A stretch of DNA of 64,000 bases from Diplonema papillatum (lineage: Eukaryota > Euglenozoa > Diplonemea > Diplonemida > Diplonemidae), in contig JAPJBO010000304.1 in NCBI GenBank assembly GCA_030068145.1, positions 174,737 through 238,736 of the forward strand, written 5' to 3'. The notes below the pieces were generated by a model. It did no database searches. It was not told the DNA's origin and saw only the letters and a list, made by a program, of their open reading frames with translations. Position 1 is the first letter of the stretch. Each line of letters opens with the position of its first letter. The position numbers and the translations under genes are program-made. This document shows positions 43,622 to 54,374 of this stretch, in pieces.

Positions 43622-46600
43622 ACCGTCGTGGAGGAAAAGGAGGGCAAGCTGCGTCAACGGTTCATCCTCTGGACGTATGACGCAAATGCGACGGTCGAGA
43701 CAGACGGGTACCAAGCCCACGTCCCGCTCTACCATATCTCCACGCGGTCGACCGGGTCGACGGAGTGTGGCTCACGCGGTCGACCGGGAGTGTGGCTCAC
43801 ACGGTCGAGGCTCACGCGGTCGACCGGGAGTGTGGCTCACGCGGTCGACCGGGAGTGTGGCTCACGCGGTCGACCGGGAGTGTGGCTCACGCGGTCGACC
43901 GGGAGTGTGGCTCACGCGGTCGACCGGGAGTGTGGCTCCACGCGGTCGACCGGGAGTGTGGCTCCACGCGGTCGACCGGGAGTGTGGCTCACGCGGTCGA
44001 CCGGGAGTGTGGCTCCACGCGGTCGACCGGGAGTGTGGCTCACGCGGTCGAGGCTCACGCGGTCGACCGGGAGTGTGGCTCACGCGGTCGACAGGGAATG
44101 TGGCTCCACGCGGTCGACCGGGAGTGTGGCTCACGCGGTCGACCGGGAGTGTGGCTCCACGCGGTCGACCGGGAGTGTGGCTCACGCGGTCGACAGGGAA
44201 TGTGGCTCCACGCGGTCGACCGGGAGTGTGGCTCACGCGGTCGACCGGGAGTGTGGCTCACGCGGTCGAGGCTCACGCGGTCGACCGGGAGTGTGGCTCA
44301 CGCGGTCGACAGGGAATGTGGCTCCACGCGGTCGACCGGGAGTGTGGCTCACGCGGTCGACCGGGAGTGTGGCTCCACGCGGTCGACCGGGAGTGTGGCT
44401 CACGCGGTCGAGGCTCACGCGGTCGACCGGGAGTGTGGCTCACGCGGTCGACCGGGAGTGTGGCTCACGCGGTCGAGGCTAACGCGGTCGACCGGGAGTG
44501 TGGCTCACGCGGTCGACAGGGAATGTGGCTCCACGCGGTCGACCGGGAGTGTGGCTCACGCGGTCGACCGGGAGTGTGGCTCCACGCGGTCGACCGGGAG
44601 TGTGGCTCACGCGGTCGAGGCTCACGCGGTCGACCGGGAGTGTGGCTCACGCGGTCGACCGGGAGTGTGGCTCACGCGGTCGACCGGGAGTGTGGCTCAC
44701 GCGGTCGACCGGGAGTGTGGCTCACGCGGTCGACCGGGAGTGTGGCTCACGCGGTCGAGGCTAACGCGGTCGACCGGGAGTGTGGCTCACGCGGTCGACA
44801 GGGAATGTGGCTCCACGCGGTCGACCGGGAGTGTGGCTCACGCGGTCGAGGCTCACGCGGTCGACCGGGAGTGTGGCTCACGCGGTCGACCGGGAGTGTG
44901 GCTCACGCGGTCGACCGGGAGTGTGGCTCACGCGGTCGACCGGGAGTGTGGCTCACGCGGTCGACCGGGAGTGTGGCTCACGCGGTCGACCGGGAGTGTG
45001 GCTCACGCGGTCGACAGGGAATGTGGCTCCACGCGGTCGACCGGGAGTGTGGCTCACGCGGTCGACAGGGAATGTGGCTCCACGCGGTCGACCGGGAGTG
45101 TGGCTCACGCGGTCGAGGCTCACGCGGTCGACCGGGAGTGTGGCTCACGCGGTCGACCGGGAGTGTGGCTCACGCGGTCGACCGGGAGTGTGGCTCACGC
45201 GGTCGACCGGGAGTGTGGCTCACGCGGTCGACCGGGAGTGTGGCTCACGCGGTCGACCGGGAGTGTGGCTCACGCGGTCGAGGCTCACGCGGTCGACCGG
45301 GAGTGTGGCTCACGCGGTCGACCGGGAGTGTGGCTCACGCGGTCGACCGGGAGTGTGGCTCACGCGGTCGACCGGGAGTGTGGCTCACGCGGTCGAGGCT
45401 CACGCGGTCGACCGGGAGTGTGGCTCACGCGGTCGACCGGGAGTGTGGCTCACGCGGTCGACAGGGAATGTGGCTCCACGCGGTCGACCGGGAGTGTGGC
45501 TCACGCGGTCGACCGGGAGTGTGGCTCACGCGGTCGACAGGGAATGTGGCTCCACGCGGTCGACCGGGAGTGTGGCTCCACGCGGGACTTTCGGTGCGGC
45601 TTTTACGGCATCGAGATCCCGCCATCTTCACGAGCATTGTTCTCGTTTCAGGACAGTGCGGGCCGCTGGTGGCAGTTGACGAGGCTGCCGATGGGTCATT
45701 CTTGTGCTCCGGAGCTGATGCACACTTGGCCTCGACACCCGGATTACGTCATCAGCGAGCACGCGGCGCCTTCGGAGGTGTTAGTCCACATCTGGGTGGA
45801 CAACATCAGATACGCGGGGCCACGCGACCAGGTGTTGGCGGCGACTACGGACTTGGACGCCCTGGCGACGCAAGCCCACATTACGTGGAAGGCCGCGGAC
45901 ACGATGACAGCGGCAAAAGCGCTACGAGTTCATCGGCGTCGATTTTTGGCATCACGCCGACCGGGCGGTCGGTGTCTCTGGGAAGATGTGGTCACGCTTG
46001 CGGCGTGCCGAGCAGGGTGTTGAGGCTGGTTCGATGCCCGCCGCTGAGTTAAAGTCCCTAGCTGGCCGTCTCCTGCATGCATCGGCAATTGCAGGCGTGT
46101 TCGTAGGCGAGTTCTATTTCGTCTTGAAGATCTTTCGGCGGCTGACGAATGCCCTCAACCGCGGCGCGAGAGGTGCTGACGAGATGGTTGCGTTGTCCGA
46201 CGACATTCGACGGTCTCTCCTGGTTTGGCTTCGGAGGGTCGTGCGCCGGCGTCCCGTGCCGGTAGCCGCACAAACTTCAGAGTGGGCAGTGTTTGTGGAC
46301 GCCAGTTTGGACGGATGGGGAGGAGTGCTCGTTGATGTAGGCACAAGCAACATGGTGGTTGTCGGAGCTCGCTGGAACAGGGCGGAAAAGCGCCTGCGCA
46401 TCAACGAGCTCGAAGCTCGGGCGTTCGAGAGGTCCGTGAAGGCGATCCCGCCGACGTACCGCGGTTCCACGGTGACGGTGATCGTGGACAATACGTCCGT
46501 GAAGGGAGTGGCTCGACAGGGCGCGTGTCTGCGATCGCAGACACAGGACGATGCGTAGTGAGTGCGTTGTTGTGTTTGCAGCGGCTCCAAGTTGCGTTAG

Positions 46601-46687
46601 GAGTGCGCTGGGTGAAGAGCGCCGGCAATCCCGCTGGTCTGCCATCGCGGGTGCCGGTTGCGTGTCTCACCGAGAAGAACGCTTGTT
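43622..46687 (+). mobile_element. DIRS/VIPER-like retroelement, RT and RNase H, broken
   Basis: Before the internal array: EKEGKLRQRFILWTYDANA..VPLYHIS, the RT N-terminus. After it (45585 on): RDFRCGFYGIEIPPSSRALF, QLTRLPMGHSCAPELMHTW, then VHIWVDNIRYAG, where the usual YxDD active site reads VDN. A frameshift near 45915 leads to RYEFIGVDFWHH and KMWSRLRRAEQ. RNase H follows with VFVDASLDGWGG, RINELEARAFE and VIVDNTS. A second frameshift near 46530 restores VRWVKSAGNPAG..PSRVP, ending TAG at 46687. RT order, LPMG, the VDN variant and the GNP/PSR ending match tyrosine-recombinase elements of the DIRS/VIPER group. No recombinase or gag frame was found. Two frameshifts plus the array mean it is dead. 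Confidence 0.75.
43742..45590 (+). repeat. 25-bp minisatellite (GTCGACCGGGAGTGTGGCTC) inside the RT
   Basis: About 70 units of GCGGTCGACCGGGAGTGTGG CTCAC, with variants: CTCCAC (+1), CGACAGGGAATG, and a shortened GCGGTCGAGGCTCAC unit placed at intervals as part of a higher-order pattern. Every unit has a SalI-type GTCGAC. Length changes between units keep open all three plus frames for hundreds of codons; these are not proteins. TCCACGCGG lies at both array borders. Confidence 0.95.
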
Positions 46688-46984
46688 AGTTGTCGACAAC
46701 TTTTTTTGGTATTGAGGTGTCATTCAGATGTAAATCCACAGCCGCCCACGTCAAATTTTGTTAAGCAGCGGCTGCCAAAACTTGCCGTGACACCTATGAT
46801 CAAAGTAAAGGAGGACAGGAGAAAGTGTTTCTAAAAAAGAAAAGGGGGCAGGTTGTATTTTTGGACCCTCGTAGCTCGCTGGGTCAGGCGCGCCAGGTAG
46901 ATGCTGGGCTAGTTTCTGTCTGGACTTGGACTGTGTAGTCCTTCTGAACATCTCGGACATGTCACTGGCGGTCCGGGACTTCCT

Positions 46985-47075
46985 TGCTGGCGATATGGGT
47001 CTGGTGGAGTGACCTACTGGGATAGCCTATTCTCGCACACATGGTGACTACCTCGGGAGGCTACCCCATCGTACG
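46985..47075 (+). repeat. Short dispersed repeat pair
   Basis: GTGACCTxCTGGGxTAGCCT followed ~35 bp later by CTCGGGxGGxTACCCCATCGTA also occurs at 61398-61480. The spacing is similar, and both are preceded by GTC/GTTGGTGxGA. Confidence 0.5.
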
Positions 47076-47370
47076 TTAGACCCTTGTTTTTCCCCCTTTG
47101 CTGTATTCCAGTGAAACTTGCAGTAGCAGCATTCTCCAAATGCAGGAGTGAGTAGCCGACGGAGAATTCTTGCGAATCATCGAGGGAATTCCACAAGGCA
47201 TTACGAACGAAGTTCAGGTTCCTTTGGGCTGGCTGGCGGGGAAAATCTTTTCCACCCACCCTCCCTGCTGTTTGTATTCGAGGCCGTGCGGCCCCTGTTA
47301 CCCTCGCGCGAGGGTTATCACTAGCTTTGTTTCCGCCGCTTTAGTGGCGAGGTCCGGGAGCTTTGGGGCC

Positions 47371-48075
47371 ATTGACAAGGACGTTGAACATGCCATTGAC
47401 AAGGATGTTGAACAGGCCATTGACAAGGACGTTGAACAGGCCATTGACAAGTGGCCTGTTCAACGTCCTTGCCAATGGCCTGTGCAACGTCCTTGTCAAT
47501 GGCATGTTCAACGTCCTTGACAATGGCCTGTTCAACGTCCCTGTTCAAGGTCCTTGTCAATGGCCTGTTCAACGTCCTTGCCAATGGCCTGTGCAACGTC
47601 CTTGTCAATGGCCAGTTCAACGTCCTTGTCAATGGCCTGTTCAACGTCCTTGTCAATGGCCTGTTCAACATCCTTGTCAATGGCCTGTTCAACATCCTTG
47701 TCAATGGCATGTTCAACGTCCTTGACAATGGTCTGTTCAACGTCCCTGTTCAAGGTCCTTGTCAATGGCCTGTTCAACGTCCTTGCCAATGGCCTGTGCA
47801 ACGTCCTTGTCAATGGCCAGTTCAACGTCCTTGTCAATGGCCTGTTCAACGTCCTTGTCAATGGCCTGTTCAACATCCTTGTCAATGGCCTGTTCAACAT
47901 CCTTGTCAATGGCATGTTCAACGTCCTTGACAATGGTCTGTTCAACGTCCCTGTTCAAGGTCCTTGTCAATGGCCTGTTCAACGTCCTTGCCAATGGCCT
48001 GTGCAACGTCCTTGTCAATGGCCAGTTCAACGTCCTTGTATGGCCTGTTCAACGTTCTTGTCAATACGGGACAAC
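47371..48075. repeat. 24-bp minisatellite, right cluster, with inversion
   Basis: Units of CAACGTCCTTGTCAATGGCC TGTT are arranged in 205-bp higher-order blocks (starts near 47554, 47759, 47964). From 47371 to 47452 the units are inverted relative to the rest, giving a large palindrome centred near 47453. Open frames on both strands (repeating VNGLFNVL or DKDVEQAI) are by-products. Confidence 0.92.
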
Positions 48076-48419
48076 CCTTTCGCAGCCGAGATCAACTTCT
48101 GGAAACAAACGTAGGAACCCTTAGCAAATACTCTCGTCTGCCGCGAACTTCGTGACTGGACTTGAAAACAGGCAAGGGTGGTTGGGCATGCGAGGGGCTG
48201 AGTATACAATGTTTTCTCGGGTTCGCAACTGGGGTAAAGTGTCGTACGCGTAGGAAGAGTATCCACCTTCCAAGATCTTCGATCTGGTACGGCAGGAATA
48301 CTCGAGGCTCCGGTGCTTATTTCGACGGAGGCTAGAGGGGGGGGGAGAATAAATACGACTACAACGTGGGTCGTTTTAGACTGCTCGCACACACTTTCCT
48401 ACCGTAAAATTTCACTCTT

Positions 48420-49790
48420 GTGGGGTGCTTCACGAGGACAACGCCTTCAAAACAAGTGAGCTGGTGGGTCTGACCATGTAGTCATAGGACAATCGTATCA
48501 TAGTACTCTTGCGAGGGTACAACGCCTTTGAAACAGGTGAGCTGCGGTGGGTCTGACCATGTAGTCATAGGACAATCGTATCATAGTACTCTTGCGAGGG
48601 TACAACGCCTTTGAAACAGGTGAGCTGCGGTGGGTCTGACCATGTAGTCATAGGACAATCGTATCATAGTACTCTTGCGAGGGTACAACGCCTTTGAAAC
48701 AGGTGAGCTGCGGTGGGTCTGACCATGTAGTCATAGGACAGTCGTATCATATCACTCACTGGGCCTTCGAAACAAGAGTCTCCGCCAGCCGAGCTGCGTC
48801 GGGTCTGTTCATGTAGTCACAGGACTAGCTGTGGGTCGGAGCATGTAGTCACAAAAACAGTCGTATCATATCACTCTTGCGACGGTGACACGAGGACAAC
48901 GTCTTTGAAACAAGGATGCCGCCAGCTGAACCGCGGTGGGTCTGGCTATGTACTCACAAAAAAGGACATTCGTACCATACTACTCTTGCGAGGGTGTAGC
49001 GGGAACAACGCCCCGACGCCTTTGAAACAAGAGTACTGCCAGCTGAACTGCGGTGAGTCTGACCAGTCTGACCATGCAGTCATGGACAGTCGTATCATAT
49101 CACTCTTGCGACGGTGACACGAGGAAACGTCTTTGAAACAAGGATGCCGCCAGCTGAACTGCGGTGGGTCTGGCTATGTACTCACAAAAAAGGACATTCG
49201 TACCATACTACTCTTGCGAGGGTGTAGCGGGAACAACGCCCCGACGCCTTTGAAACAAGAGTACTGCCAGCTGAACTGCGGTGAGTCTGACCAGTCTGAC
49301 CATGCAGTCATGGACAGTCGTATCATATCACTCTTGCGACGGTGACACGAGGAAACGTCTTTGAAACAAGGATGCCGCCAGCTGAACTGCGGTGGGTCTG
49401 GCTATGTACTCACAAAAAAGGACATTCGTACCATACTACTCTTGCGAGGGTGTAGCGGGAACAACGCCCCGACGCCTTTGAAACAAGAGTACTGCCAGCT
49501 GAACTGCGGTGAGTCTGACCAGTCTGACCATGCAGTCATGGACAGTCGTATCATATCACTCTTGCGACGGTGACACGAGGACAACGTCTTTGAAACAAGG
49601 ATGCCGCCAGCTGAACTGCGGTGGGTCTGGCTATGTACTCACAAAAACAGTCGTATCATAGGACATTCGCCCCATATTATTCTTGCGAGGGTGTCACGGG
49701 GACAACTTTGAAACAAGAGTACTGCTAGCTGAACTGCGGTGAGTCTGACCAGTCTGTCCATGCAGTCATGAACAGTCGTATCATATCACT
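48420..49790 (-). repeat. Tandem array of kinase gene-tail copies (83-bp then 228-bp units)
   Basis: Four ~83-bp units (48481, 48564, 48647...) are followed by 228-bp units starting near 48905, 49133 and 49361 and a partial one. On the minus strand each subunit is a degraded copy of the last ~30 codons and stop of the kinase at 49786-50520: YDYMxRPTAxQL, then (H)PCFKDVVLV and PSQE-stop. The 228-bp unit holds two such tails. They are not independent genes. Confidence 0.9.
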
Positions 49791-50520
49791 CTTGCGACGG
49801 TGTCACGAGGACAACGTCTTTGAAACAAGGGTGCGCCTCCAGCTGAGCTGCGGTGGGTCTGAGCATGTAGTCGTAGGTCAGGCACCCGGTTACGAAGTCC
49901 GCTAGGTCGCCGACAGCCTGCGGCACTGCCGGCGTGAAGAGGCTGGGCGACGTCGCCTTTTTCTGCAGCGCCTTCCGCGGCGGCGGCGTGCCGGTCACCA
50001 TCTGCAGGGAGAACACCCCGATGCTCCAGACGTCCGACAAGGCCGAAGGGAACCCCAGCAGCATCTCGGGCGCCTTGTACTCGGGCGCTTCGGAAACCGA
50101 TCTGAAGCAGGGGGCAGTCGAACTGAGGGAGAAATCGCACAGTTTCACAACCCCTTCGTGCGTCAGCAGAGCGGTCTCGGGGGAGATGTTGCCGTGCAGC
50201 ACCTCCAGGGCCTCCAGGTAAGCTGCCGCAGCCACGAGCTGCTTTGCGAAGCACTTCACGACCTGCTCGCTCAGCCGGATTGTGGCCAGGACCTCTGCCA
50301 CCGTCCCAGACGGGACCAACTCACACAGGATGGACACCCTCTGCCCCAGCCACGACACGCCGACGTAGTCGACGATGTGCGGGTGGCTCAGGCGCTTCAT
50401 CAGCGCAAGTTCGTGCTGCAGGCTCTCGAGATCTTCTGTTCTAGCTTTGGCATCGGTGGCGACGCTGAAGTCCACGAGCGTGATTGACAAGGGGCGCCCT
50501 GAGAGGTGGATTACTTGCAT
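49786..50520 (-). CDS. Protein-kinase-like domain (likely inactive), C-terminal exon
   Basis: A 244-residue frame covers most of a protein kinase fold of the STE/MEKK style: helix C region LQHELALMKRLSHPHIVDYV, hinge ILCELVPSGTVAEVL, catalytic loop VLHGNISPETALLTHEG, KLCDFSLS in place of DFG, APEYKAPEML as the APE motif, and SDVWSIGVFSLQMVTGTPP. The Asp of HRD is Asn-preceded Gly-Asn (HGN), and DFG is DFS, so catalysis is doubtful and it may be a pseudokinase. The glycine loop and the ATP-binding Lys are missing and must lie in an upstream exon; an AG six bases into the frame (ATGCAAG|TA) could be the acceptor. It ends in TGA, at the border of the 48.4-49.8 kb array built from its own tail. 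Confidence 0.75.
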   Translation of the reverse strand: MQVIHLSGRPLSITLVDFSVATDAKARTEDLESLQHELALMKRLSHPHIVDYVGVSWLGQRVSILCELVPSGTVAEVLATIRLSEQVVKCFAKQLVAAAAYLEALEVLHGNISPETALLTHEGVVKLCDFSLSSTAPCFRSVSEAPEYKAPEMLLGFPSALSDVWSIGVFSLQMVTGTPPPRKALQKKATSPSLFTPAVPQAVGDLADFVTGCLTYDYMLRPTAAQLEAHPCFKDVVLVTPSQE

Positions 50521-50573
50521 CGAGGGACGATCGGTTTTGTGCCTTGCGATAACTGTTTGATGCCTACTCCCCC

Positions 50574-50651
50574 CCGTGTTATGTGTCGCCTCCGTTTAGC
50601 CCTTGTCAGTGTCGCTTTTTTGCCTGAAAACGCGAGGCGACACTAACACGG
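50574..50651. mobile_element. Hairpin MITE, CCCGTGTTAGTGTCGCC ends, copy 1
   Basis: Left CCGTGTTATGTGTCGCCT and right AGGCGACACTAACACGG form an imperfect inverted repeat of ~18 bp around a ~40-bp centre. Confidence 0.65.
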
Positions 50652-50727
50652 AAGACGGTTCTCAATAGGTATAATACAATAATTCCCTGTATTTGCATGG
50701 AGAATGTCTCATCCTCACCAACGTCTT

Positions 50728-50786
50728 CCCGTGTTAGTGTCGCCTTTTAGGAAAAGGTGCCTTTAGGTAGGCGACACTAACACGGG
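50728..50786. mobile_element. Hairpin MITE, CCCGTGTTAGTGTCGCC ends, copy 2
   Basis: CCCGTGTTAGTGTCGCCT at the left is perfectly complementary to AGGCGACACTAACACGGG at the right; the inner AAAAGGTGCCTTT adds a short second stem. Total 59 bp. Copy 1 lies 77 bp away, and the two outer ends could also pair with each other. Confidence 0.75.
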
Positions 50787-50924
50787 AGGGGTAGGTAACT
50801 CAGTTTTGCGGGAACGCACTTCGGTTGGTCAAATGAAAGAAACTGCTAGTCTGTGGCGGCAGTAAGTCTTGCTCTCTTTACAGGGTGCTCAATTCACGTC
50901 TCAGCCAGTTCCGCACAGAATGGG

Positions 50925-51415
50925 CACCTTCTGCCCCAGCCACGACACGCCGACGTAGTCGACGATGTGCGGGTGGCACAGGCGCGTCATCAGCGCGAGT
51001 TCACGCTTCAAGCTCTCCAGATCGTCTGTTCTAGCTTCAGCGTCGGTGGCGACGCTGAAGTCCACGAGCGTGATTGAAAAGGGCGCCCTGAGAGGTCAAG
51101 CTCTCCAGATCGCCTGTTCTAGCTTTGGCATCGGTGGCGACTCTGAAGTCAACGAGCGTGATTGCTTTTGCGATACGATTGTTTGCTTACGCACTTCGGT
51201 TGTGAAATGAAAGAAGCTGCTAATAATAAATTTGTCGGTGGCAGCAGTAAGTCTTCCTCTCTCTACAGGGTGCTCAATTCACTTCCCAGCCAGTTCCGCG
51301 CTTCATCAGCGCGAGTTCGTGCTCAGGCTCTCCAGTCGTCTGTCTTACTTTGGCGTCGGTGGCGACGCCGCTGAAGTCCACGAGCGTGATTGACAGGGGA
51401 CACCCTGAGAGTACG
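50925..51415 (-). pseudogene. Broken duplicate fragments of the kinase N-lobe
   Basis: Three pieces (50935-51095, 51098-51155, 51296-51400) copy the part of the kinase encoding ITLVDFSVATDAKA.., ESLQ, HPHIVDYVGVSWLGQ. They differ by point changes and indels and are joined to unrelated sequence. Two copies share a CTTGCTCTCTTTACAGGGTG / CTTCCTCTCTCTACAGGGTG stretch upstream. Confidence 0.7.
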
Positions 51416-51471
51416 ATCGGCTTTGTGTGTTGCGATATGTACCGTCTGGCTCCTAATTATTTAGTTTTTAT

Positions 51472-52178
51472 TCGAGACTGGAGGTCCTATGAACATGCAA
51501 TGTGAATAGCCTCTATTCGAGCCAACCCGGCTTTTCTTGCAACAATTATGAAACCGTATTGTTTTTGGACTGGATAATAGTTCAGAGCAAGCTTTTTCCC
51601 CTTCTGGGAAAATGCACAGGGGTGGCAGAGTGAGCGGGCGCCGGCCTTCAGGCCGGTCGGCCCGGGTTCGAACCCCGCCCGTGACATTTTTCCGGTCGGG
51701 GATTGTTTTCGAGGTTTGCTGCGTTCCGGGGTCTAATGTGCCCGAAATTTGCGTGTTTTGCGGAGTTTCTCAGTGTCTCGCGGTATTTGGGTCCCCCCGT
51801 CGCCCCGGGAGAGGGCCGGCGGGGGGGGGACGGGCGGGAAAAGGCTGCCCCAGGGGGGCGGCGGGGCCACCCGGGTACGAGCGCCAAACCTTTACCCGTA
51901 CTCGGTGGGTCCGAGGGGTGTCCCCCCCCGGGCACGAGCACCGACCTTGACTTCACCCGGACTTTACCACCCTGGCCGAACTTCGCTTCGTGCCCGAACT
52001 TTTTTTAGTACCAGCGCAGCCTGAGCGCTTAGCACCAGAACTTAGCAACGCCCGAACTTGGCATCACTCGAACTTAGCTTCACCAGAACTTAGCATTGCC
52101 CGAACTTAGCTTCGCCCCGAACTTTACCTGCTGCCTCCAGTCTCGCCACGCGCCGGCCTTAGCCGAGCGCACGTACTT
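51472..52178 (+). mobile_element. tRNA-derived SINE with internal minisatellite, copy 3
   Basis: The box A/B region (51617-51690) is the most tRNA-like of the three, with a perfect CCGGCC-TTCA-GGCCGG stem. The minisatellite part is short and mutated. It ends CGCACGTACTT like the others. Confidence 0.75.
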
Positions 52179-52289
52179 CATAAATATTGAGCCAATTCAC
52201 CTACCCCCCCTGAAAGTGACTTTAGCTCGACTACGCGTCGATTGCACTCGATTACACTCGGCACGAAGCGAACACGCAGAACAACGGAT

Positions 52290-54020
52290 CGTACTCCAGA
52301 TGTATGCATGATGGTCGCAAGGATGCATCTAACCATGCAAGACGCTGATTGTACCTATCCAAAGGCATCCTACACCCGATTGTACCGAACGCAAGAACAT
52401 GCACTCACACACTCAGCTGCCAGCTCAGAGCGTATCTACAAATTAGTTCTCAACCCCGAAACTCAGTTCCTCGGCGTCGACATTGGAGGGATAGCCGCGA
52501 TGTTCTCACAGCACGCTGTCGACTTCAGGCCACAGGTCGTAAAAGGTCCAGGATTAGTGTTCGGTAAAACGGGCTCTAATTTTGTTGTATAAGCACCTGC
52601 TTTGTAGGAAATGCTTGAGGAGACTGCCAGTTGCGATAGATCAAAGGAGGTAAATGTGCTGTAGCCCACACGAAACACAGGTGAAACTGGGTTTAGTGGC
52701 GGGCGTAAGCGTTCAACAAAAATGCCGAAGCAACTCGACAGGTCGGGCGTAAGCGTTCAACAAAAAAGACCCATTTTGTAGATGTATTGTTTTCTCCCCC
52801 TCTAGCCTCCTTCGAAATGAGCACAAGGCAGTCCCTCGAGTATTTTGACAATTCATGATCCAGTGAGTTCCTTGATAGTTGTAGCGATTGTGAAGTCACC
52901 AGTGACTGCAACTAAGCCGAAGTTTGGAAAGAAGTATCGAGGGTTTTTCGAAATAGCTCGAGATTTGGTAGTTTGGAAAGGTGGGCATGTCGACAGAAAC
53001 GATACAAAGAGAGTATTGCGCGAGAACCTGAAATCGTCGATCCAGGTCGCAGGAGGTTATCAGCACGAAACAACGGGAAAGGAAGCTCCTGTCAGTGTCA
53101 GTATAACTTCTTGCTTCGTCACCTCATTGAAGAGACGATTCGACAAGGTCATCACAAGGTTCAGCTCATTTCCCACACACACACACAAGAACGTACTCCA
53201 GATGTATGCATGATGGTCGCAAGGATGCACCTAACCATGCAAGACGCTGATTGTACCTATCCAAAGGCATCCTACACCCGATTGTACCGAACGCAAGAAC
53301 ATGCACTCACACACTCAGCTGCCAGCTCAAAGCGTATCTACAATTCGTTCTCAACCCCGAAACTCAGTTCCTCGGCGTCATTGACATTGGAGGGATAGAC
53401 GCGATGTGCTCACAGCACGCTGTCGACTTCAGGCCTTTAGGTCGTAAAAGGTCCAGGAATAGTGTTCGGTAAAACGGGCTCTAATTTTGTGACAATTCAT
53501 GATCCAGTGAGATAGTTGTAGCGATTGTGAAGTCACCAGTGACTGCAACTAAGCCGAAGTTTGGAAAGAAATATCGAGGGTTTTTCGAAATAGCTCGAGA
53601 TTTGGTAGTTTGGAAAGGTGGGCATGTCGACAGAAACGATACAAAGAGAGCATTGCGCGAGAGACCTGAAATCGTCGATCCAGGTCGCAGGAGGCTATCA
53701 GCACGAAACAACAGGAAAGGAAGTTCGTGTCAGTCAGTATAACGTCTTGCTTCGTCACCTCATTCAAGAGAAGATTAAGGAGACAGAGCGGATCTACAAA
53801 TTCGTTTTCAACGACGAAACTGAGTACCTTGGCGTCGACATTGAAGGGATAGACGCGATGTTCTCACAGCACGCTGTCGACTTCAAGCCACAGGTCGTAA
53901 AAGGTCCAGGATTAGTGTTCGGTAAAACGGGCTCTAATTTTGTGACAATTCATGATCCAGTGAGTTCCTTGATAGTTGTAGCGATTGTGAAGTCACCAGT
54001 GACTGCAACTAATCCCGGAA
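52290..54020 (+). CDS. Tandemly repeated coding segment, unknown protein, broken
   Basis: Two and a half copies of a ~150-codon unit run on the plus strand. Blocks are ERIYKFVFNDETEYLGVDIE, GIDAMFSQHAVDFKPQVVKG, GLVFGKTGSNFVTIHDPVSS, LIVVAIVKSPVTATKPKFGK, KYRGFFEIARDLVVWKGGHV and IQVAGGYQHETTGKE. The first two copies also have an inserted block with MVARMHLTMQDADCTYPKAS not present in the third (53765). Frame changes occur between blocks in each copy, and copy 1 is split by a mobile element. Conservation of residues between copies suggests an originally coding repeat, perhaps from a mobile element or virus-like gene; I do not recognise it. Confidence 0.45.
52586..52843 (-). mobile_element. 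TACTCGAG element inserted in the repeated coding segment
   Basis: Inverted copy of the 22243-22458 element, here with an internal duplication of GGCGTAAGCGTTCAACAAAAA. It interrupts the sequence that is continuous at 53485-53500 (AATTTTGTGACAATTC), with ATTTTG on both sides: a 6-bp target duplication that defines the element's ends. Confidence 0.85.
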
Positions 54021-54374
54021 TTGGACTATAACGACGAGCATCCCCGGTGAGCGAGAGACCCTTTCGGGTCCATCGAATGTGATACGGCGCGAGATGAGGG
54101 CGGCCGTAGACACCGGCGGCAAAGCCCACTTGTTGTCGGCGGGCAAGCCAGCTCGATGGGCTGGAGGGCGCGCGGGATATGGTACAGGCCGGGGTGTCCA
54201 GCGTGTTCGCCTCCGGCGGCAGATGCGCGGACAGGTCCAAGGTTGCTAACTAAGCTTTAGGAACGCGCTTCAGTTGAGGAAGCGAAAGTAACTAGAGAGA
54301 GAGAGAGAGACAAGTTAGAGTGCAGGGACCATCTCTCCGGGGAGTTTCCGGTCTCCTCACTTCTCTTCGCACTG

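Noticed and set aside
43389-46052. Very long open frames (up to 887 codons) rich in RPGVWLTRSTGS
   Set aside because: They are translations of a 25-bp minisatellite; only the short ends (43622-43740, 45585 on) have protein-like text, and these are in different frames.
47451-48155. Frames repeating VNGLFNVL or DKDVEQAI
   Set aside because: Both strands are open because the 24-bp unit is a multiple of three; no start context or non-repeat protein.
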